Positions 24,379 to 30,746 of a DNA stretch of 30,746 bases are shown here, piece by piece. The notes under the pieces are model-generated. The model searched no databases, had not been told where the DNA came from, and saw only the letters and a list, made by a program, of their open reading frames with translations. Where the stretch lies: positions 1 to 30,746 of the forward strand of contig JAHZIG010000028.1 in the NCBI GenBank assembly GCA_019419865.1, given 5' to 3'. Numbering within the stretch: position 1 is the stretch's first letter; the number at the start of each line of letters is the position of its first letter. This DNA comes from Clostridiales bacterium (lineage in GTDB: Bacteria > Bacillota > Clostridia > Monoglobales > Monoglobaceae). A program made the translations under genes and the position numbers.

Positions 24379-25632
24379 CTACGACATATCCACAACGTCG
24401 ATATAACCGATAATGCTTCCGCCGTAATCGTTTATATGCTGATAACACTCAGGGTGGTCGGCGTCTGCGAAATAAGCGCTTTTTACATGCATATATAGCG
24501 GAGTGAAACACCAATTATCCCCATTGTCGTTACATACCAGATTGACGGAAAGTACCTTGTAGTCGTTACTGGCAACGCTGAAACCCGCCAAATACCCATC
24601 TATGTCAAAGTACATTCTCGAATTACCACTGCTTAGTTGAACATAGCCGCTTGTCTTAGCGTTCGTGATATTGACTGGAATCCTCCATATATCTTGTCCG
24701 GATACCCATGAACCAATCTTCTTCTTAGTTGTAGAAAACGTGTTTGCCGCCGCAGCCGTCGTCGCCCTATCATAAGCCGCCTTAACCGCCGCCGGAGTCG
24801 CCGCTATACCAGCCGTTACATTGGCGTTTGAAGTTGTATTATCGCTAAGTCTAACGTGTCCAAAGGTTGTTGCGCTGGCTAATCCGTAAGTCTCCGACGT
24901 GCTTGCGTGATTTATTGGCGCTGCATGGGGATCATGTATCATTCCCCAACCGCTTGCCCAATTTCCCGTTATTGTTTTAGTTCTATATCTTATCGTGTCG
25001 TCGTCTGAAAAGGTATATTGGGCTATCCGCGTATTGCCCCTAACAACAATTAACAGTATTTCATCTTCGTTATCCTCATTAATCATTCCTTCTACATAAT
25101 ACACGCCTGTTTCTGTAATATTATCAATATCGCTTGCGTCTATAGTTTCGCCTTTAGCTCTGCTCTCTATCTGATCCTTTATCAGAAAATCCTCGCCAAT
25201 GCCTATGTTGTTTGCGTCGGTGTAAAGTATCCCGTCTATGTTGTCGCACTCGAGCGTAACATAATTATCGTCTCTGCCGGATATATGCACGTTATCTACG
25301 TATATATCAGCATACGGAATTAATGCGCTGCTGACCGAAGCTTTGCTATTCGCCAAATCATACGCCGCTTTGACGGCTGACGGAGTGGCCGCCGTTCCGT
25401 CGGTTACGCCGCTTGTGGAATTCGTGCTGTCGCTGAGTTTAACGTGACCGTAATTTGAACTCGTGCCGACGCCGTAAGTTGTCGCGGAGCTGGCGTGGTT
25501 TTCCGGCGCTTTCTCATCGCTCACTTTTTTTATTTCGGAATCTATATCTTCTATTGCGTCGCCTACTAAGGAAATGTCAGCCACCCCTGATAATGTAGGT
25601 ATTGGAAATTTATAATTAATTGTTTCAGCCAT
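24379..25632 (-). CDS. Phage tail fibre protein with duplicated fibre repeat
   Basis: This 417-residue protein is the probable receptor-binding fibre. Two similar blocks lie at about residues 43-96 and 238-289. Each runs from NHAS through TYG, a YGHVKLSD or FGHVRLSD core, and ATPSAVKAAYD or ATPAAVKAAYD, as in phage tail-fibre repeat families. The middle (about 100-235) and the C-terminal 115 residues (from KKKIGSWVSGQ to IDVVDMS) are beta-rich and not recognised; the latter is the likely tip. A GAGGG site precedes the ATG, and the start overlaps the DUF2313 gene by 8 bases. No chaperone gene is seen downstream. Confidence 0.85.
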   Translation of the reverse strand: MAETINYKFPIPTLSGVADISLVGDAIEDIDSEIKKVSDEKAPENHASSATTYGVGTSSNYGHVKLSDSTNSTSGVTDGTAATPSAVKAAYDLANSKASVSSALIPYADIYVDNVHISGRDDNYVTLECDNIDGILYTDANNIGIGEDFLIKDQIESRAKGETIDASDIDNITETGVYYVEGMINEDNEDEILLIVVRGNTRIAQYTFSDDDTIRYRTKTITGNWASGWGMIHDPHAAPINHASTSETYGLASATTFGHVRLSDNTTSNANVTAGIAATPAAVKAAYDRATTAAAANTFSTTKKKIGSWVSGQDIWRIPVNITNAKTSGYVQLSSGNSRMYFDIDGYLAGFSVASNDYKVLSVNLVCNDNGDNWCFTPLYMHVKSAYFADADHPECYQHINDYGGSIIGYIDVVDMS

Positions 25633-26188
25633 TAATAATACCCTCTTTCTCGTATATATCTTGCCAAGTATAAGGCGTTAAGTCCGCCCATGAATTGGTT
25701 CCGTCTTTGACCTCTCTCCAAGTCCGATATTGCAATTTATGGTCAAGTAACATATTACAGGGCTTCACCCTGTTTATCAGCTTCACCGCCGAATCGTACA
25801 TGCTCTTGCTCTGAAGCCCTATCCTGACCGTTATTTTAAAATTCTGCACGTCTATCTTAAGATATACCGCGTCCGCGCCGCAAAGCTCGGTAAGCATGTT
25901 ATACAGCGTCCGCTCTGTATACGGCCGGTCTCCGGCATAGGTCGACAACACTCTGAACCGACGGTCTTCTAAGGTATCCCCGTCCGCCGGGATTATCCCG
26001 AGCGCTTTCTCGTGCCTGCTTATCCCATATTCGTCCGCGTCCAAAACGTACGGAGCGCGTCTGACCTGCCATATGTAGGTAAGCAGCGTATCGATCTCGG
26101 CGTTTAGCGCGTCGCAGATAGCCTGAAACTCGCCTATATCTCTTAAATCGTCCGGCAATAGTTTTTCTGTATGAGTATAGTTTTCCAT
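25625..26188 (-). CDS. DUF2313 (YmfQ-like) baseplate/tail protein
   Basis: This 187-residue protein has LPDDLRDIGEFQAICDALNA near the start, then YGISRHEKALGIIP, LEDRRFRVLSTYAG and a C-terminal YTWQDIYEKEG. These match the YmfQ/DUF2313 family, which sits between baseplate J and the tail fibre in contractile-tailed phages and PBSX-like elements and helps connect fibre to baseplate. GGAGGAAT precedes the ATG at 26188, and the baseplate J stop lies 2 bases upstream. No oddity is seen. Confidence 0.87.
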   Translation of the reverse strand: MENYTHTEKLLPDDLRDIGEFQAICDALNAEIDTLLTYIWQVRRAPYVLDADEYGISRHEKALGIIPADGDTLEDRRFRVLSTYAGDRPYTERTLYNMLTELCGADAVYLKIDVQNFKITVRIGLQSKSMYDSAVKLINRVKPCNMLLDHKLQYRTWREVKDGTNSWADLTPYTWQDIYEKEGIING

Positions 26189-26190
26189 AG

Positions 26191-27882
26191 CTATTCCTCC
26201 ACGATAAGCGCGCTGTAGCTGGGTATATGCGCGTTCGACAATATAAGGTTGGCCTCCGAGCCGTTGATCTTGACCGTACCTATATCCTCGAGCGCGGGCG
26301 TGTCGAGCAAACGCTTCTTTATCTGGGATACGCGTATGACTATCGGATCGTCGTTATCGTCCTCCGCCCATTCGTTTGTAAGCTCGGAGAAATACTCGCC
26401 TATAGCGGTCTCCGTCTTCTCTTTTGTGAGTTCGTTGTCCTCCGCGCCGTCCTCCCAGACAAGCCCGGCTTTATCGACGGTTATCGTTATCCCGTCCACC
26501 GTAACAGTGTCCACATACACGCTATGCCCTATAGGCGCCCAGCCCGAGCCGAGTCCTCCGCCGTATATGGCCGGTTTACTTCCAAGCAAGAAACCTATGC
26601 TGTAGATACTGTTCGTATTCGACGCCGGAGAGGTTATTTTGAATAAATACTCCCCCGCCGGAAGCTCGCCCAGATCGAACTCCTCTACCGCTACGGCGTT
26701 CGACCAATTACCGGATAGGTATCTTGTAGCTACGCACAAATTACTTTTATTGGTATTATCTATAACGTCGCCGATCGCGCTTGTTCCGTCCGAATTAAAT
26801 AGCTGCCCCTTGTGGTATCTGCCGTTATACTCGTAGCATATGACCAACAGCGAACACGCTCCCGCGCAGTCTACGTCTATGGTAAACGGTATCTCTAATA
26901 CCCTGCCGTTAGCCCCCATAGGGATCAATCTTAAACAGTAACTTCTAAGATTTTCGCCGAATACGCTTTTGAACCGCTCCGCGTTAGTTACTCCGTCCAC
27001 TTTGGCTTTCATAAGCTCCGCGTTATCGTCCCAGTCAAACACGAAATCGGGCTTTTCGGGCGGGTTGTCCTGCGGCAGTTTGTCGTCGTCTTCCACCTCT
27101 ACGCCGTCGGGCGGCGTTAAGTCGTCCGCCTTTCTCGTATTCAGCGCGCTCTCCGGTCCCCTGTCGATCGGATCGATACTATCCTGAACGGCCTTTACAA
27201 GGTCTATGCTCGCGGCGCCCATTTCAGTATCCATAATAGTTACCTTTACCGTGCCGCCGCCGTTGTAGCACGGATATACCTTACACGCGCCCACGCCGTT
27301 TATACTGTTTACGTATTCCTTATACGCCGCCTTGTTCCCGCCGAACGACTGGTCTGTGATAGAGCTGAAATACCGCTCTCTAAAATCGTCCTCGCTCTCC
27401 ATGTCCTCGCCGTTTACGACTACGCCGGTTATCCTCGCGCTTGTAAGCCCTTCTATCTCTTGGATAGGGACCAGCTCCGCCGAACTGATGTTCCCGGTCT
27501 CGCCCGTAGTCTCGCAGGCCAGATTATACGAATGTTCTTCGTCCTCTCTCTTTTCGGCGACGTAGTAGTTGACCGTCGAATTAAGCACGGAGAACCTCGC
27601 GCCTATATCCACGTCTATGTTGAACTCGCCTCTAACTATCGCGTTTGTCGCCGGATATGGCGTAAGTCCGCGCTCCGCCGCTCTGCGCTGCAAATAATAG
27701 TAATCGGCGGTGTCCGCGAACGCGTTGTCCTCCGTTCCCGAAGCCAAAGCGTAGACCCTCTGCATTTCAAACGCGGCCGGAGCGAGCGCGATATATACCG
27801 GGCTCCCCTCTCTCTTATCGTATTCGTCCGATACTCTCGCAAGCATACGCTCGAGTATTTCGTTATAATCAGGTATCGCCAT
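26191..27882 (-). CDS. Baseplate J/gp47-like protein with a large internal insertion
   Basis: This 563-residue baseplate wedge protein belongs to contractile tails. ATG 27882 is taken as the start because GGAGGT (27894-27889) is 6 bases away; the GTG at 27888 directly abuts that site. The N-terminal part (PDYNEILERML; REDEEHSYNLACETTGE; ERYFSSITDQSFGGNKAAY) and the C-terminal part (WAPIGHSVYVDTVTVDGITI onward) are typical. Between about residues 240 and 442, an acidic linker (EVEDDDKLPQDNPPEKPDF) and a beta-sandwich-like domain interrupt the usual protein, which is normally about 350-380 residues. That insert looks like a carbohydrate- or surface-binding module. It is followed by DUF2313 and preceded by DUF2634 with a 2-base gap. 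Confidence 0.9.
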   Translation of the reverse strand: MAIPDYNEILERMLARVSDEYDKREGSPVYIALAPAAFEMQRVYALASGTEDNAFADTADYYYLQRRAAERGLTPYPATNAIVRGEFNIDVDIGARFSVLNSTVNYYVAEKREDEEHSYNLACETTGETGNISSAELVPIQEIEGLTSARITGVVVNGEDMESEDDFRERYFSSITDQSFGGNKAAYKEYVNSINGVGACKVYPCYNGGGTVKVTIMDTEMGAASIDLVKAVQDSIDPIDRGPESALNTRKADDLTPPDGVEVEDDDKLPQDNPPEKPDFVFDWDDNAELMKAKVDGVTNAERFKSVFGENLRSYCLRLIPMGANGRVLEIPFTIDVDCAGACSLLVICYEYNGRYHKGQLFNSDGTSAIGDVIDNTNKSNLCVATRYLSGNWSNAVAVEEFDLGELPAGEYLFKITSPASNTNSIYSIGFLLGSKPAIYGGGLGSGWAPIGHSVYVDTVTVDGITITVDKAGLVWEDGAEDNELTKEKTETAIGEYFSELTNEWAEDDNDDPIVIRVSQIKKRLLDTPALEDIGTVKINGSEANLILSNAHIPSYSALIVEE

Positions 27883-27884
27883 TT

Positions 27885-28298
27885 TCACACCTCCACATCG
27901 TAAGTCTGCGTTATTTTCTCGTCCGCTATATTGCTCGCGACCTCAAAAGTTACGCTGTATATGTTCTTATTTACCTCAAATTTAAATCCGGAAACGGCGG
28001 TTATCCTGTCGTCCGCCATGAGCGCCTCAGTTATCCGCCTTTGGAGCTGAGGGATAATATACGTCTTTGGGTTATTCCTGAGTTCGTCGAACTCCGCGCC
28101 ATAGTCCCTGCTGTAGATAAGCCACCTGTACCGCTCCGTCTGGAGTATCATATATATGCTCTGCTTGAGCGCGTCTATCCCGTCTACCTTGCCGGATAGA
28201 CGTTTATTCTCGAAGTCTATATAGAACGTCTTTGACGGAAGTATCTTCCTCTGCGCGTCTCTGAACGTCTCCGGCGGATAAAAGTTATTGGGTACCAT
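27885..28298 (-). CDS. DUF2634 (XkdS-like) baseplate protein
   Basis: This 137-residue protein has LPSKTFYIDFENKRLSGKVD, DALKQSIYMILQTERYRWLI and YSRDYGAEFDELRNN, the standard marks of DUF2634/XkdS, related to the gp25-like baseplate wedge component of contractile tails. It begins at ATG 28298 inside the end of the DUF2577 gene (14-base overlap) and ends just before baseplate J. This order (DUF2577, DUF2634, baseplate J) is standard for PBSX-like tails. Confidence 0.9.
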   Translation of the reverse strand: MVPNNFYPPETFRDAQRKILPSKTFYIDFENKRLSGKVDGIDALKQSIYMILQTERYRWLIYSRDYGAEFDELRNNPKTYIIPQLQRRITEALMADDRITAVSGFKFEVNKNIYSVTFEVASNIADEKITQTYDVEV

Positions 28299-28614
28299 TC
28301 TTCTTCACTCCCATCACAACAAAACGCCGACCATTCCGCACTCTTAGAAGAGTAACGACGTCGCCCGTCTTCAGGCTATCGTCTATCTCTAAGGTATGCG
28401 AATGATCCGCGCCGGTTATATTATACGTCTTCTTTGTAAAGTATTCGGGAACGACCAAAAGTTTTCCGCTAAGCGGTATCTTATCGGATAATTTGATCTC
28501 AAGCGGACTCTCCGAGCTGACGTAACCTGTAAACATATCGGTCAGCTTTTCGCTCTCGAGCTGTTCTTTCACTATCTGTTTAATAGCCTTTATCAAGGCC
28601 ATGTACTCGATCAT
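28285..28614 (-). CDS. DUF2577 (XkdR-like) tail protein
   Basis: This 109-residue protein has MALIKAIKQIVKEQLES at the start, SSESPLEIKLSDKIPLSGK mid-way and DDSLKTGDVVTLLRVRNGRR with a basic C-terminus. It matches DUF2577, a small OB-fold-like spike or hub component in PBSX-like elements. The first ATG (28614) overlaps the stop of the hub gene (ATGA); a second ATG at 28602 gives a more usual family start. No defect is seen. Confidence 0.85.
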   Translation of the reverse strand: MIEYMALIKAIKQIVKEQLESEKLTDMFTGYVSSESPLEIKLSDKIPLSGKLLVVPEYFTKKTYNITGADHSHTLEIDDSLKTGDVVTLLRVRNGRRFVVMGVKKNGTQ

Positions 28615-30617
28615 ATAAACTGACCCCCTATCAAATCCAGATCCATAGTATGACTACTGTCTGTAAAGGTATGCTTAGCCCCCGAGACTTCCATATACCC
28701 GTATTGCAAAAGATCGCCTAAATCCAAGTCCACAAACACGCTTGATCCGCCTCTTACGCGTATATCTCCGAACGCGCCCTTTACGGACAGCGACCGCGTT
28801 TTATTGGTCGTTATCTTTATGAGGTTCTCCGCCATAGCCGCGCCGTCCTGTCCGTCTTCGAGCTGGTGGGTGTATTGAAGTACTCCCCACTGGCTGAACT
28901 CGGCCGACTTGTCGTTTATGTACACCTCTCTGACTCCGGTCTCTTCGTTGTCGCGGTAGGTCTTTATCCTGTTAAAAGTTCCCTCGTTGATACTCGACGT
29001 GTAGTCTATGCTCTGCACGGCCTCTTTATTGACCGCATAGGGAACCCTGAACCAATACTGAGGATCGAGCCGCACCTGACCAAAATCGTCGTATAACAGG
29101 CACTTTATGCCGCCCTGAGAGACCGTATATTCAAGCGCGTTATACATTATATCTATCAAAGGCGTATTATCCTCGACCGTAAGCGGCAGCTTGATCCCGG
29201 TATCGTATACGCCGCCCAGCTTTACGCTGTGGTCCTTGCATATGGCCGTAAGCAGCTCGGACGCCGTTATATCCTGATACACGTATATATCCTTGTTGTT
29301 GAAGTATCTGAGCTGGTCGTAAGCCGTGACCTTTATCCTATAGCTGTCGCTTCTGCTTTTCTCGAACACATAGCCGCAAAAGACGTTTTCGCCGCGATAC
29401 TTAAATATTACCTGAGCGCCTTCCTGAAAGTCCAAAACGGGGTCTTTTAGCGCTGTAAAGCCGAGCATAGCGTAAGAGTTCTTAGGCGGCTCCCATTCGA
29501 TCTTGTCGCAGATAACCGGCTTGTATATTCTGCCGTCCGGGTTTGCAATATACAGCTCGATATTGCTCTGATTCTTCATTCTGAGCCCGTCGAATATGTT
29601 GTTCCTGACTCCCGCCTGCTCTCCGACGTAGCTCATCGTCGCGGTCGCGGTTATCGGCTTGGACTCGCTTGAGCCGCTCGAGCTTGTATAACTTGAAGCG
29701 TTGGCGTATTCGGGGTACTCGAAGTAATTTCCCAAATTTATTACCTTTAAAACGCAGCCGTCGCTCGGCGGGTTATCATGGTTACGCCAGTTAGTCACCC
29801 ATTCGACAATACGCTCGCCGTTGTTATGGCCCCATTTATTAGCCGGATTTTGATCCCACGACACAGGCGCCCCTTGATGTTTTTCGTCGGCAAGAATACC
29901 ATGTATAACGCGCCCGTTTTCCATATATACGTCTACGTAATCCCCGATCGCTCCGAAAGTAGACGTCATAGCCAAAGCGAACCTTTCTCCAACCATGCCG
30001 TATCCTTCGTTATCATAATGTCTATCGTTATTCGATTCCGCCTCGTTTATCAATTGATACTGCGTCGAAGACGTATTTGTAATGGCGCTCCAGTTCATAT
30101 ACGTGTAGACTGTGCCCAACCCTGCGGGTACTTCTATGACTACCTCGCGCTGCGGTTTTAGCTCAGACGTTGCGGCTCCGTCGTACGGCGGGGTGACGTA
30201 GCAATAGTCGGAGACATATCTCGCCGAAACTATAGATACCGCGTCGCTTGAGTTGCCGTCTATCGAGGAAAATTGGCCGCCGCTCGCGTCCTCTTTTACT
30301 ATGCCTATATGTCTCGCCCAATCTGTACCGTTGAAATCTGCAATATACAAATCCCCCAATTTAGGAGAATACCCGCTGCCTTTTGCGTGATATGTTCCGA
30401 TTCCTCTGTCTCTTGCGGCAAGCGCGAAATTCCACGACGCGCCCTCGCCGCCGTAGTCGTCAATACCTATCTGTTCAAGACACCATGAAACGAAGAATGC
30501 GCACCATGCCTCGTTATTGACGCCGAAAGACGCCCCGTATTTATTGTAGTTGTTCGCGCCCTCCGTGTAGCCTACTTCTTTTAACGCCACGTTTACTAAA
30601 TCTCTTCCCGTCGCCAA
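28611..30617 (-). CDS. Tail hub protein: CHAP-type peptidase fused to an XkdQ-like domain
   Basis: This 668-residue protein starts with TTG at 30617, with AGAGGTGAT upstream. Residues 1-145 form a CHAP/NlpC-like cysteine peptidase: AWCAFFVSWC (catalytic C39), ARHIGIV (H103) and SIDGN (N122). Residues about 155-320 form a second domain (GTVYTYMNWSAI; FALAMTSTFGAIGDYVDVYM; KWGHNNGERIVEWV) that I cannot name with confidence, perhaps a double-psi-barrel type wall domain. After a Ser-rich linker (SSSGSSESK), residues about 325-668 match the XkdQ/YqbQ hub (DGLRMKNQSNIELYIANPDG; RIKVTAYDQLRYFNNKD; ending DLDLIGGQF). The hub sits at the tail tip, so the peptidase should cut the wall during injection. 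This joins functions that are often separate genes. Confidence 0.87.
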   Translation of the reverse strand: MATGRDLVNVALKEVGYTEGANNYNKYGASFGVNNEAWCAFFVSWCLEQIGIDDYGGEGASWNFALAARDRGIGTYHAKGSGYSPKLGDLYIADFNGTDWARHIGIVKEDASGGQFSSIDGNSSDAVSIVSARYVSDYCYVTPPYDGAATSELKPQREVVIEVPAGLGTVYTYMNWSAITNTSSTQYQLINEAESNNDRHYDNEGYGMVGERFALAMTSTFGAIGDYVDVYMENGRVIHGILADEKHQGAPVSWDQNPANKWGHNNGERIVEWVTNWRNHDNPPSDGCVLKVINLGNYFEYPEYANASSYTSSSGSSESKPITATATMSYVGEQAGVRNNIFDGLRMKNQSNIELYIANPDGRIYKPVICDKIEWEPPKNSYAMLGFTALKDPVLDFQEGAQVIFKYRGENVFCGYVFEKSRSDSYRIKVTAYDQLRYFNNKDIYVYQDITASELLTAICKDHSVKLGGVYDTGIKLPLTVEDNTPLIDIMYNALEYTVSQGGIKCLLYDDFGQVRLDPQYWFRVPYAVNKEAVQSIDYTSSINEGTFNRIKTYRDNEETGVREVYINDKSAEFSQWGVLQYTHQLEDGQDGAAMAENLIKITTNKTRSLSVKGAFGDIRVRGGSSVFVDLDLGDLLQYGYMEVSGAKHTFTDSSHTMDLDLIGGQFI

Positions 30618-30636
30618 TCGATCACCTCTTTAAATT

Positions 30637-30746
30637 TTACCCGCTGTTTCCCGCAAGCCATTCATCGTACGTTCCGTAACTGTCGTCGGTGAGCTTTACA
30701 GTCTGCCCCTCGCTCAGTATCCCGTACGCCTCGCATAGCTCCGCGC
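30637..30746 (-). CDS. LysM-like tail protein, C-terminal end (partial, XkdP-like by position)
   Basis: The window edge cuts this gene, and only the last 36 codons are present, ending YDEWLAGNSG and TAA at 30637-30639. The stretch LCEAYGILSEGQTVKL looks like the end of a LysM motif, and in PBSX-like operons a LysM protein (XkdP) directly precedes the XkdQ hub. Too little is visible for a firm call. Confidence 0.5.
   Translation of the reverse strand, partial: AELCEAYGILSEGQTVKLTDDSYGTYDEWLAGNSG

Noticed and set aside
24379..25632. Diversity-generating retroelement target in the tail fibre
   Set aside because: No reverse transcriptase or template repeat is visible in the window.
22872..30746. 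Calling the phage region a tailocin (phage-tail-like bacteriocin)
   Set aside because: Only tail, baseplate and lysis genes are in view, but the window ends before capsid or portal genes would appear, so a full prophage cannot be excluded.

Overview
This is a bacterial window that looks like a Clostridia-type Firmicute. Consensus AGGAGG ribosome sites, GTG and TTG starts, tightly packed ATGA-coupled genes, an SLH-domain surface protein, copper-amine-oxidase-N stalk repeats and a PBSX/XkdQ-type prophage tail all fit that group. No rRNA, complete tRNA or CRISPR array is visible, so a species cannot be named.

Layout. (1) Positions 1-12468, plus strand: an exopolysaccharide operon. It begins inside a polyprenyl-phosphate sugar transferase. 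It continues with two Wzz-like membrane proteins, a membrane-anchored metallophosphoesterase, two family-2 glycosyltransferases, one family-4 glycosyltransferase, a Wzy-like polymerase, an HD-GYP protein, a Wzx-like flippase and a LicD-type phosphotransferase. Most junctions overlap or are separated by a few bases. (2) 12460-12629: a 170-bp inverted-repeat element that supplies the licD stop codon. (3) 12633-13067, minus strand: a small helical hypothetical protein. (4) 13443-21752, minus strand: two exported surface proteins, one of 2297 residues, behind a good sigma-A promoter and a structured leader. (5) 21990-22871: AT-rich DNA, frameshifted gene remnants, several hairpins, short direct repeats and a possible prophage attachment site. 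(6) 22872-30746, minus strand: the distal tail, baseplate and lysis cassette of a contractile-tail prophage or tailocin, running off the right edge.

Main biological point. The second Wzz-like protein carries a cytoplasmic EAL domain that keeps likely c-di-GMP-contacting residues but has lost several catalytic and metal-binding residues. The same operon encodes an HD-GYP protein with an intact metal-binding set. No tyrosine autokinase or CpsB-type phosphatase is seen in the visible part. I infer a Wzx/Wzy-type polysaccharide pathway in which c-di-GMP acts directly on the chain-length/co-polymerase protein, with a local phosphodiesterase lowering the signal. This is inference from sequence reading and has not been tested by any search.

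The prophage part follows the usual order (LysM-like protein, hub with fused peptidase, DUF2577, DUF2634, baseplate J, DUF2313, tail fibre, holin, amidase). Two features are unusual: a roughly 200-residue insertion in baseplate J and a cysteine-peptidase module fused to the tail hub.
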